Assembly (NCBI GenBank): GCA_009809945.1 | Contig: WTPW01000419.1 | Span: forward strand, 239,198 to 303,197 | Origin: Gigaspora margarita | Lineage: Eukaryota > Glomeromycota > Glomeromycetes > Diversisporales > Gigasporaceae | Length of the DNA: 64,000 bases | Direction of reading: 5' to 3' | Shown here: piece after piece, positions 37,974 to 49,229 of the stretch | Numbering within the stretch: the first letter of the stretch is position 1 | Layout: each line of letters opens with the position of its first letter | Notes under the pieces: model-generated | The model's database searches: none | Seen by the model: the letters and a program-made list of their open reading frames with translations, nothing else | Told to the model about the DNA's origin: nothing | Made by a program: the position numbers and the translations under genes

Positions 37974-38137
37974 TATTATTATTTTATATTCTTGCTTTGA
38001 ACTTATTCTTCTCTATTTTAATCACTTGTTAAAATACTTATTGCATTAAAAATTTTGAATTTCTTAAGCATTTTGCTTAGCATTGTATAATCAACAATTA
38101 AAATAACAAACAGCAGATAAGATTAGTACAGTAAAAC

Positions 38138-41100
38138 TAGTGATCCTAGTCGATCAAAAATTTTTGGCCGGCCAGGTCAATGAAATTTTATCGGCTTAGT
38201 CAGCTTAGTCGAAAATTTTACATGAACTATAGTTTAAATAAACTTCCTTTTATATTTATCATTTGTAACTAAGCATTTCGATTATATTTTAGACAGGTTA
38301 ATTCAATCAAATCCAGATTGAGTCTATACTAGATTATTTAAAGTTAGTTTTGGGCACATCCTTAGTTCCGTTATTTAAATTCTTTGATCAATCCAAAAAA
38401 ATGATCTCCGGTTCAAATATTTGAATTCTGGATTAAATCCAGATGGCTATTTGTAATTACTATATTAAAATGCTCGCAATTAACACAAATTTAGCGATTC
38501 AATAATTTATCAAATAGAAGATGCAATACGTCATATTTATATCATAATTGTTTTTACTTGATTTTGATATCATCTTTGTGCAATTGCATCATATCTTGCG
38601 CAATAAATTTTAATGAGAAATCATAGTTATTAGTGATTTATTAAATAAAAAAATATCTGAAATATCACTAAAATCTAATCCGTGAACCCAAAAATTCAGC
38701 TTGGTTCATATCTCACACAAAGTCATATACTGTAAATGTGAAATGTAACTAGACTTAGCTCGCATAAAGTATATCTCTTGCTCTAGAAATAATTATTATC
38801 AAATAATATGACTTAATTCCCATGCTCTAAACATAAATTTTACCGTACCCAAATAGCTTAAATAAAAAAGTAAAATAATAGAATCCATAGTTGTGGTTAA
38901 ATTCTGAATACGAAAGAATAACACAAAATAGGTAAACCTGCACCAATGGCTATGCAAATAAAAATAATTAGTATGGAAAATTCAAGTAAAAAAAATAGGC
39001 TTCTTACAACCCAAGCCCAATTACTATGAATTATTTATAAATTCTTGTTTTGAATTCTTTTTTGCTATTAGCATTTAGTGTACAAAATGTCTTTGCAAAA
39101 TTTTTCTAACGATGAATTATTGCTTAATGAAGAATCTTCTTGGTTGTCAGATAAAGAATTGCTCTTATTATCTGATGAACAACAGCCTTTATTATCAGAT
39201 AATGAACTATTATACTTAGACGATGAAATTTCCTTGGATGATGAACTTTTTATTGATAGTAGGCCTTCTTCAGACAAAGATAAAGATCCATGTAATTCTG
39301 CTCAAAATACAATCCCACAAGCATTAAAATCACAAAAAAATCTTATTAATAAAAGAAAAATTAGTAAAAAACAAAATAACAATACAAATAAAAAAACCAA
39401 ACCAGGAAAAAGCTGGGTATGGACTTATATGATAAAAGACAAAGTTGCTAAAAAAATTAAATGCTGTGCATGGATTGGTGACGATAATAATCTTCAACAG
39501 TGTCCAGCTATATTCGAATTAACAACAAGTACTACAAATTTAGCTAGTCATCTTCGAACTGAGCATAGATTAAATCAAACTGGTTCGTTATTACCTTTAA
39601 GTAGTAAAGGAGAAACACGATTACAACCTGTTAAATTAGATTCATCACAGCCCACATTATTAGAGTTAGTTACTCACAAAGTACCATTGTCAAAAAAAAA
39701 CAGGAAAGAATTACCTCTAGAATTTTGGCATGGCTAATTGACGATATGCAGCCTTTTAACGTTTTAGCAAATGAACGATTTCAGAATATCTTATATGAAG
39801 CAGAACTGCAATATCAATTTCCATGCAAAGATATATTTAAACAAAAAATGTTTAGTTCAATGGAGTATTCTGAAAATAGTCTAAAAATTTTAATTAATGA
39901 TACATTAGAAAGTTTTGCATTTACTACAGATTTATGGACCAAAGCTCACAAACCCTATATCAGAATTACTGCACATTGGCTTTCTCCCGAATTCGAAATG
40001 TATAAAGCTTTACTTACAATTGAAGGTTTTCCATATCCGCATACATCAGAACACATTGAAGGTTGTTTAAGAAGAGAATTAGCTAAATGGGATTTAAGTG
40101 ACAAATGCATAGCAGGTGTAACTGACAATGCGAGCTCAATGGTAAAAGCATTAAAAGATATAGGGATCTTACATATTCGATGCACAGCTCATACCATTCA
40201 ACTAGGAATAATGGATAGTTTAAAGTATGCAACTGACCTTATAACTTGTGCAAAAGCTCTTAACTCATTTATTGCAGGAAAAGATAAATATAGAGAAAAT
40301 TTACGGTCAATACAACTTGAAATTGCTAAAACAAAAAACCCACTAACCACTAATAAAAATGCTTCAATTTTGGATCCAATTTCAAATGATACTACAACGA
40401 GGTGGAACTCCACATATCTTTTACTAAATCGGCTACTTGCACTTTATGAAGCAATAAAAAAGCTACAGAGCGATCTTGCAAAAGACAAAGAAAGAAATGT
40501 TAGAAATAATGCTAGAACGCTCGAAACCTTACTTCTTAATGATGATGATTTGTTAGGAATTCAGGAACTTGTTGAATTATTAGCTCCATTCGCACATGTT
40601 ACAACTATAGTAGGCGGAGACCATTATCCTACTCTTTCAATGATGCTACCATTAGTAAAAATCTTACAAGAACATCTATTTCAAAAAGAAAGAACTCTTA
40701 CACACCCAACTATTTGCGAAGTACGGGATGAAATTGAGTTGTCATTTAGTGAACATTGGGAAGAACCAGGATTAGAAGGATATATTGCAGCTATGTTGGA
40801 TCCAAGATTTAAAGATTTAAATTTTGAGCCAGAAAAATTTGAATCAACAAAAAATGAATTGCAGCACCGAATGAAAGAAGATATCAAAAATAATAATAAT
40901 TCTTCAAAATACTTACCCAATAATAATTCGTCTACTTCATTATTAAGCTCACTATTTGAAGACACCTCTCACCAATCATGTCCTGTCGAAACAGAACTTA
41001 AAATTTATTTTGACATGCCTAAAATGGTTAAGTATGATCTTTCCGATCCTCTCTATCAAGATCAAAACCTGTTAATCTTTTGGTATAATAACAAAACAAG

Positions 41101-41584
41101 TCTTCCTTTAATGGCATATCAAGCACGACAGTTATTAGCTATTCCTGGAACCTCAGTTCTATCTGAGCGCTTGTTCTCTGACGCCGGGAACATAGTTACT
41201 GAAAAACGAAATCGCCTTCATCCTAACACAGTACATGACTTGCTTTTTCTAAAAGAAAATCAACAGTGTTTTAACCCTTATCCTGATTTAGAGTAATTTT
41301 TTTAAAAATTTTTGAAAATAAATTCTTATCTGGATTTGTTATTGCCGTTTCGCTATTGTCTATAAGTAATGGGGTTTTTATCTATTATAATAAAAATTAA
41401 AAATCTGTTATCAAATAGATAGTACAGTTAAAAATTAAATGCACACATACATAACACTTATCTGATATTGGTATTTTCATTGAGTACAAACTTATAAAAT
41501 CGGCTAGCCGATTTTAAAAAAAATTGACCAACCGAGACAAAAAATTGGCTTATCCAATTTTTTTAATTTTGAATAGGATCACTA
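38138..41584 (+). mobile_element. Near-complete autonomous hAT element (3.4 kb)
   Basis: Ends TAGTGATCCTA and its exact complement; further imperfect complementarity inward. Flanked by AGTAAAAC (38130-38137) and AGTGAAAC (41585-41592), an 8-bp duplication with one mismatch. It encodes a BED-finger hAT transposase on the plus strand. The one mismatch in the duplication and one frame break in the transposase indicate modest age. Confidence 0.9.
39078..41296 (+). pseudogene. BED zinc-finger hAT transposase, one frameshift
   Basis: Two overlapping open blocks, 39078-39737 and 39725-41296, in different frames. The first begins with an acidic, Leu-rich leader, then a Lys-rich stretch and a BED-type finger (Trp at KSWVWTYM, CC, Cys in QQCPAIF, then HLRTEH). 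The second covers the RNase H-like catalytic core: TTDLWT with the first Asp, GVTDNASSMVKAL with the second Asp, the hAT C/H signature RCTAHTIQL, and TTTRWNSTY. It ends with the C-terminal dimerisation domain (PGTSVLSERLFSDAGN). Complete transposases of this group are about 650-750 aa, matching the joint span. A single-base frame change near 39710-39730 separates finger and core. Binds element termini and catalyses cut-and-paste in the nucleus. A second, nearby functional copy would be needed if this frame break is real. Confidence 0.88.
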
Positions 41585-41779
41585 AGTGAAACCTCCGTAA
41601 ATGTATGCTCTTGAAACTGAACTTTAACAACGTGCATTTAGAGAACAATAAGAAAAAATGCATTTGTATAGGTCATGTATATATGTGGGCCAGAGGTTGA
41701 GCATGCATTTAAAGAGGGTATGTATTTATAGAGGGTGCATTTATAGAGGTTTCACTATATCAGTATTCTTTGCAATATA

Positions 41780-41947
41780 TAGTGAAGCCTCTATAAATGC
41801 ACCTCTATAAATACATACCCTCTCTAAATACATGCTCGACCTCTAGCCCAAATACAGTATATGTATAACCTTTATAAATGCACTTTCTCTTATTGTTCTT
41901 TAAATATACATTGTTAACATTCAGATGCATTTATAGAGGTTTGACTG
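41780..41947. mobile_element. TA-type MITE, copy C
   Basis: Starts TAGTGAAGCCTCTATAAATG and ends ATAGAGGTTTGACTG: both termini are diverged from CAGTGAAACCTC. The internal CTCTATAAATGCA repeats match copies A, B and D. It is the most diverged of the four copies. Confidence 0.75.
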
Positions 41948-41991
41948 TTTTAAAAATCAGACTCTTTAAAAAATCACTCAAGTATTATTGG

Positions 41992-42951
41992 TAGTGATGT
42001 GCCATTTATATGATGTCCAAATTTTTTAGCATACAGTATGTACAGTATGTACAGTACGTATAGTACTTATATAGTAAAATTGCTCTAGTGGTTATATTTT
42101 AAATTTTTTTAATATTAGTCTATATTACAATTAATATAATATTTAATTCTATTTTAATAGATAAATATTTAGATCATTTGAAGTTAATTATCTGGTTAAC
42201 ATCACTTTCCAGGATCCCAGAAGAGAGGCAAATGAAACGAACATATAAAATAAACAAACTATAGTAAATCTATTATAAACAAATTGATTTCAAGTTAAAT
42301 TTAATTCAGAGATTTTAGTCGAGTTGCTAATTAGGTCAGATAAATTTGATTCAATAGCAAAAAAAAAAAATTTAATAAATAAAAAATTAAATAATGCATT
42401 TATCCAAGAAAAAGACTTCGTACGTATAGGCAAAATTCTCGTGATCTAGTGATCAGATCTGCATCATTTAAAGTAGCAGCTAGTGATGTGTAATCATTAA
42501 AATAATACCCAAATTTTTTTAGCGTACAGTACGTATAGTGCTTATATAAAAAATTAAGATCATATAATAAATTAAATTAGTATCTATATTTTAATTTTTT
42601 TAATGTTAGTCTATATTCTAATTATTGTAATATTTAAACATATTTTAATAAGCAAATATTTAATATAGCAAATTAGTATTATACTATGTACATATCTGCT
42701 TAATTTTATTAAGGCACTACTTTATATATCTAAAGTAGCTACTTTAGATAGATTGCTACTTTAGATGCAATATGTACAAATTTAATTTATCTAACAAGAA
42801 AGCTTCACCGGGTGTTGATCAATTAACAAATTTGATTGGTCAATTGGCACATAAATATTTCTATCAATAAATGATCAGCAAAAATTTTAGCATACAGTAC
42901 ATACAGTACATACAGTACTGTACGTATAGTACTGTACGTGGCACATTACTA
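41992..42951. mobile_element. Non-autonomous hAT-type element with palindromic core repeats
   Basis: Ends TAGTGATGTGCCA and TGGCACATTACTA; flanked by the identical 8-bp duplication ATTATTGG at 41984-41991 and 42952-42959. It contains repeated ACAGTACGTATAGTAC-type palindromic strings near both ends and a second internal terminus-like sequence near 42480, suggesting a nested relative. No coding capacity. Confidence 0.85.
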
Positions 42952-43045
42952 ATTATTGGTTTACTCAGTTATCCAGGAAAATAATTGTATTTTTCAGGTA
43001 GCTATATAATAATAATAATTTCTAACTAGATCCAATCCCTAAATA

Positions 43046-43220
43046 CAGTGAAACCTCTATAAATGCACCCTCTATGAATACATACCCTCTCTAAATGCAC
43101 GCTCAACCTCTGGCCCAAATATATGCATGACCTCTATAAATACATTTTTTCTTGTTATTCTCTAAATGCACATTTTTTAAAGTTCAGTCTCAAGAGCATG
43201 CATTTACGGAGGTTTCACTG
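43046..43220. mobile_element. TA-flanked MITE, copy D (175 bp)
   Basis: Starts CAGTGAAACCTCTATAAATG and ends GGAGGTTTCACTG with TA on each side. It is very similar to copy A across its length, implying recent co-amplification. Confidence 0.85.
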
Positions 43221-43860
43221 TAACTTCATAATCGAACAAAAAAGGCATGGAAGATCTTGTTTATAAAAAAATTAAATGCTAAGGAAATTTTGCTCTTTTC
43301 AGTTCACAACTTTAATTTGTGATGCGTCATCTGCTAGAATTTGCATTAGAACATTAGAAATTTTATTATAATAGTTCAACTAGCATAGTTTTATTATGAT
43401 ATATCTCATTACAAATGATCAGGCATAACAATAAAAACTATCGTGCCTGCCTTGAATAAACAACAGATAAAAAAAAAACAAAGAAAAATAAATAAAAAAT
43501 AAATAAAATAAAATATAAATAAAAAATTCCTGATACTAATTACAATAGCATGTTTAATTGCTACCAGATTAGTACCTTATAAATAAGCACTATACTATAT
43601 CAAAATCTTCTATATCAACCACTGTATTTTGAACTTTCGATAGACTTATATTCGAATAATTTAATATATTCTAGTCAATAGTATAGTCTAATATGTTCCA
43701 AAGTTCCATTATATTATATTTAGTGCACTCAAATTTTCTTAGCTGCTTTCATTTAATATTTGAAAGCCTTCTTTTAATCTTTTTAACATCAACATCATGT
43801 TGATAATTGTAACAAAGTGTACAAAGTTGTTCAGAACCTTTTTTTTTAAAGAAGAAAAAA
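43221..43860. other. Non-coding region downstream of the DDE-like gene
   Basis: A/T-rich with an A/T homopolymer-rich patch at 43465-43525. No gene recognised. It would hold the 3' flank of the minus-strand gene at 43861-49080. Confidence 0.35.
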
Positions 43861-46800
43861 TTAGCTAAGTTTAGTTTGTTTTTTAGATTTATTATTAGTC
43901 TTGATTGCCCCTTTAGTATAAAAATTTTTTTCGCCTTCTTCACAAACTTCGAACAATGGATAAATTTGCTTAAAACTTTCCTTCAAAGATTGAGATGGAG
44001 TTATCAAATCATCACTATTTCCACAATAGTAACAAATTGGAAAATTTCTTTCCTTGCAGCTTGAATAATACAGTATTTTGATTGGTGAATCACAATTAAT
44101 TTGTAGACATACAAATATCACTTCTTTCAAATAATAATCATCAGGAAAAATCAGTGTGCCACATGAGTATGAAAATGATTCTAATGCTTGCTGGTAATCA
44201 TATTGTTCATTGTCTGTTAAAAATTTATTGCTATATACACAGCGACATTTTTGGCAATATTCACAGCTAATATAATCACGAATTTTTTCTGCAATTAGAA
44301 TATATTTTGGAATAGATTCGGATTTTGCTTGTGACTGCATATATGTTGGTCTATGTTCTTTAGTAGTTTTAGTTCCGTAAACATTTTGAAAGGCTGCATA
44401 ATGGTTCATATTATCTAGGTTTAAATTTTTATTAATATACATAATTATATATTCAATTTTGAGTTAATTTTACCTTTTGAAGGAATTGGATCTGGGAGAA
44501 AACTCAAATTGCAAAATTCATTTTGTGGAAGATGAATTGGCTTATAGTATAGACAGGAAGTATCATTACATTTTTTTATTTTTAAAAGCATAGCAATTTT
44601 GTTTAATCAATACTATTGAATTTAAAAAATCAACTTTGAACTGTAATATAAAAGTTTACATGCCTGAAAACTATAAGCACATGTTTGACAATGAGAATTA
44701 ATAAATTTGATTAATGTTGGATGATTGCGCATTTGTGCCTGGGTGGTTTCTTCAATTTTTAAAGTTGGATCTATATGAAAAATTGACTGCCAAAAATTAA
44801 TTAGTTGAGTAATGAAATCCAATTCTATTTTTATTATATAGTTGGTAGTTTTAATTTATAAGATTCTAGAAATTAAATTTCAACGTAGAATAGTTGTAGC
44901 TAGTGTTAAAATTCAGCACAAATATGCTGTGCAAAAAACAATACATGCACACTGAATTTTTAGCACTAGTTGTAGCAGAAAGAATTTGTAATCAGGTGAT
45001 TTCCAAATGTTCTGATGTAATATTAAACAATAAAAAACTTTTCAATTGGATCACAATCACCTGATTGTAAATTTTTGGTTACTATAAAACATGATTTACA
45101 TTCTGTATTGGAAATTTTAAGTTCTCATGTTCTCATGAGAACATATCTTTAGATTTGAGAACATTTGATATTCTGTAAATTTTTTCTATAAAAAAAATTG
45201 GAGAACATAACACTTGAAAAAATATGTTCTCTATACAAGTATAATATAAATATAATAGCATAATGCTAGATGAAAATAAAATTAGAAATCGAACGAAGTT
45301 TAAAATAATCTGAAAAGAAAATGAATGAGCATAAAAGACAAAAGAGTTGGGCAAAATTTGAATAAATGACTGATATTTTCCAAATAAAAAATTTAAAAAA
45401 TAGGGATATAAATAAATTTTAGTGTTGAGAACATAAATAAATTTCTGAGAACATTAAATTTAATAAATTTGTTCTTATGAGAACATAAATCTCAAACAGA
45501 TTTCTAACACTGCTTGTATTACCTATTTCATAATATGATATAATAAAAAAGCTAAATGCTTACTTCAAATACTTCAGTAATATGCACTTGACTTGCTAGA
45601 GAATAACATTTAAATTTATTATTTTTTAATTTAAGCCGTTTAGTGCGATTATTTAATATTTCTTGAATGCCTGTAATACTCTCTTTTAATTCAGACCCTA
45701 GTTTATTGAATTCTTTAGCTTTTTTATGTATGTCGTCTAGTAAATTTACCATTCCGAATAAATTTTCAGATTCTAGACTCATTGAGTCATGCTTAAGCAC
45801 TACACTCTGAAGACCCAAATTCAAAGTACTCATAACTCGTTCTGCAGGGTTTGTCTAGCTATGGTTAGGAGCTATACGAACTGCAACAAGCAAGTCAAAA
45901 TCTCTACAAAAAAAAAGACTAATTAATGCAATTTGTACTGAGCCATAATTACAATGATGATCTGGACCTCCATCAGTATAAAGACATAAAATTGGGGGCA
46001 TCTCTTGATATGCATATTGAATTGTTAGTGCATTTAAAAATTCAGCTGAATGTCTAATCGCAGTGCTTGGTTCAAAAATTGTATCTTTGTATAATACATA
46101 TACTTGACCATTATAAAATGATCCAGAAATATTATCAGGAATAGAAATAAAAAAAATTACGGATGGCATTAGAGATAGTTTTGTGAAATCATGATCAGCA
46201 GCAGCCAAAGTACTTTTGTATGCAACTATTGAGCATCAATTTCGTACACCTATAGAAACTGCAACATCTTCTCCAATAGGAATCATGTTTATCATCTGCA
46301 GAAATTAAACATGTCCATCGACGATACTGAATACAAAATTCTCTAAGATATCGAAAAAGTGCTGCACAATAATGTGCATCCTCACTGTGTTTTTGAAGCA
46401 TTCACCCTTGTACTTTAAATTTTATATTAAATTGACCTGTATAATACATTGCTNGTGTTGTNGTGGCATTTGTAGNANAAAATTGAANACNAATCCATTN
46501 ATCTGATNGAATATCAATATCANAAGGNAGAGGATCACCATACACAGTTTTTAACCTTTCCACTATAGTTTCATAAAGATCACGAACTGACAAGGCCAAT
46601 GCCATGTATAGAACAGTTCCATGGCGTCTTTCATTTACTGTAAGTAAGTTCTATATTAAAATAAATTAAAAGATGATTATTTTTATACAAATATATATAT
46701 ATCAGGAATAGAAATGTACGATATGCATTATTACTATGTATGCAAACTATAATACTATATAATGTAATGTAAGCATTTAAATGTTAAAAATATACCATTC

Positions 46801-49080
46801 AGCACTATATATAGTACTCGGGGTCTTATTTAATAACAATTTTTTAAATTAAATAGTACCAGTGGGTACTGTGTGAGTACAGGGTACTATATGTAGAAGA
46901 TATAATATATAAAAATAATAAATTAAATAAATTTACCCTGGTATTAAAGCCAGATAGGTAGCGAATAATACCTGGGTCTTAATTAAGAAAGATATTATTT
47001 TAGGGAATACTTTATGCATGCTAAATGGTATATAGAAATAATTTTATATTATTAATATTTTAATTTATTTGAGGTGCATATTAAAAACAGATTAAAAAAT
47101 TTGGTTAATCCAAATTAGAAAGATGCTTAATTTTAATTTTCATATGATAATTTCTAATATTTATAGAACCAAGCTTTAAATTATTTTAGAAGTCAAAGTT
47201 TATACTAGCTACTATAGAGATACAGAATTACATAATGCAAAAGAAAAAAACTTGCATTCGTACATCTATAAAAAGAAAATATAAAATCTTACTTGCTTAT
47301 TAAAATAAGCTTTAGTTTCATTCCAGAATGTATCAAATTTCCTTTGAATCCATTATTTGTTTGCAAATCGAAGATTATATTAGAATCTGCCAAAGTTAAC
47401 ATTAATCTTAATCTTTCTTCCACATCATGACTAACTGCATCCGAAGTTATGGCAGCATTACCAGTAAGATCAAAATGAAGCATCCGCAATACTGCTGGTG
47501 TAACTTTCTGAATGTAAGAATACTATTATATAGAAATCATATAACAGATAAATAATATATTATATTATTTAATGTTTAGATATCCCATATTATTATCTTA
47601 CCTTATTAAGTACATTCTTTCGCATTTGCTGTGTAAAATAACATGGTAATTCTTCATAAATTTTGGCCAACATACATGCTTTTAATGTTTCATCTTGCTT
47701 ATTATTTGATATTTCACTTTCTTGAATTCTCCATATATAGTTAATTGTCCCCAAATAATTACCTTGATAGTATCTAAAAAGTCAGAATAGTACAAATCAG
47801 ATACAATGATTCTTATTATAAATATAAACTCTATAACTAAGACATCGAAGGTTCTAAATCATTGTTTGAGACAAAATCTAATCGAAGACACATAGTCTAA
47901 GACAAATAGTCTAAAGAATCATGCAAATATTTAAACTATTGTATAAAAAAAAGTATAACTTTAAGATCTTATTCAGGTCAAAATTATACTTTTTTTTTGA
48001 ACTACAATTTTAAGAAAATCAAGCAAGCTAATAATTGGTAAAGCAAACTACTAACCTATATATGCCAATTGGGTATGTAAGTTGCAATTCTTTCATGAAT
48101 TTGTATTGGTCTATAGCATCATTTGGAAGATACTGTTGAATTTCAACATGCTCATAAAATGATTTTTCAGATAGAAGATCATCCAATTAAGTATATTCAT
48201 CCTTAAGTTGATGATGTTCACAAGCACTAACTTGGTACATCGCACTGTTATTTCCAGGACTTCGAGCACTTTTATTACTATAATGCAGTTCATTCATACT
48301 AGCAGTAGTTGTGATTAGATAGTATGAATATTTTTTTAAAATTTTGATTAAAGATAGAACTTCAGGCATTACTTGACACCACCTATCACTACTCGCCCAT
48401 GGTTGACTAATAGAAATCTCAAGAGAGCTCGAAAGATGTGCAAGTCTTTATTGAGATAGTTGCCTCTTTTTATGGTGGCTAGTATAATAAAATTCATCAT
48501 ACGATTGACTATTCTGATACATTTTTAACTGTATAAAAAGAACTGGTAAATGATATGAACATGCACGTAATGTTGGAATATGTGGGTCAATATACCAAAG
48601 AGCACTTGTAAGATGATTTACAAATTCTTTTCCTAGTGTTTCATGAGAGCCACAAGTCCATTTGACCTTTTGAGCTTCAAAAAGCTCAATAATTTTATTA
48701 TAAAGTCGATGATAATTATTATGTTCAGTACAACGTTGTGGAAGTAAAAGTTTTCTTGGATTTTTCATTAAAATGTCAAAAGCATCTGGCCTGTTTTGAG
48801 TAGAAACTGTTGTATCTAAATTTGTATCAGAAACAAGACAAATTTTGACCTGCATAAAACCTAAAACTTCTAACATTTTCAAGTCACCATCTAACCCCTT
48901 GTCTACTTCTTTCAATCTTCAGATTGTTTTCGCCTAATAGAAACTTTCACCTCTCTATCATCATATTGTCCCATCGTGGTTAAATCAAAAAGATCAAAAA
49001 ATGTACTTGTAGACTCTATACTCATTATACATTCAGAAATAACACATTTAATACCTTCATTAACCTGAACTAAAAGATAG
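43861..49080 (-). pseudogene. Decayed multi-exon DDE-like gene with Cys-rich C-terminus
   Basis: Minus-strand coding blocks follow in order, separated by introns with normal borders: about 48915-48058, 47776-47602, 47513-47295, 46651-45552, about 44822-44640, about 44600-44473 and 44415-43861. The block at 46.2-45.8 kb contains SADDKH, LYTDGGPDHHCNYG and, after a break, NPAERVMS, which I read as a possible D-D-E triad. The C-terminal blocks hold Cys pairs (ISCEYCQKCRC, PICYYCGNSDD) like a zinc-binding module. Several in-frame stops interrupt it (for example between HHQLKDEYT and LDDLLSEK, and at NHS before TNPAER). Ten isolated ambiguous bases lie at 46454-46528. I do not recognise a named family; a transposon-derived host gene is possible. 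The arrangement of long DDE-like core plus cysteine-rich end is conserved enough to call homologous pieces of one gene. Confidence 0.6.
45103..45512. mobile_element. Short hAT-like MITE in an intron of the DDE-like gene
   Basis: Starts CTGTATTGGAAATTTT and ends TTTCTAACACTG, with inverted TTCTCATGAGAACAT-like subtermini matching those of the element at 34633-36562. The target duplication is doubtful (about 5 of 8 bases). It sits between coding blocks of the DDE-like gene. Confidence 0.6.
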
Positions 49081-49229
49081 AGCATCTTGCGAAAATTGAT
49101 TATAGCAATATAAAAAAAGTATCTTGAAATTTGTTTTATTTTAATATTTTTATTTTTTTTCACTGACAATTTTTCTATTTTTTTTAGTTTATATATTATT
49201 GCCATACAAGATATACGTATATACATATC

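Larger units (their letters stand above)
38129..41757. mobile_element. TA-flanked MITE, copy B, split by a hAT element
   Basis: The first nine bases (CAGTAAAAC, 38129-38137) lie left of the hAT element at 38138-41584; the remainder lies right of it (about 41593-41757). The hAT target duplication (AGTAAAAC / AGTGAAAC) is the MITE terminus itself. This orders the events: MITE first, hAT later. Confidence 0.8.
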
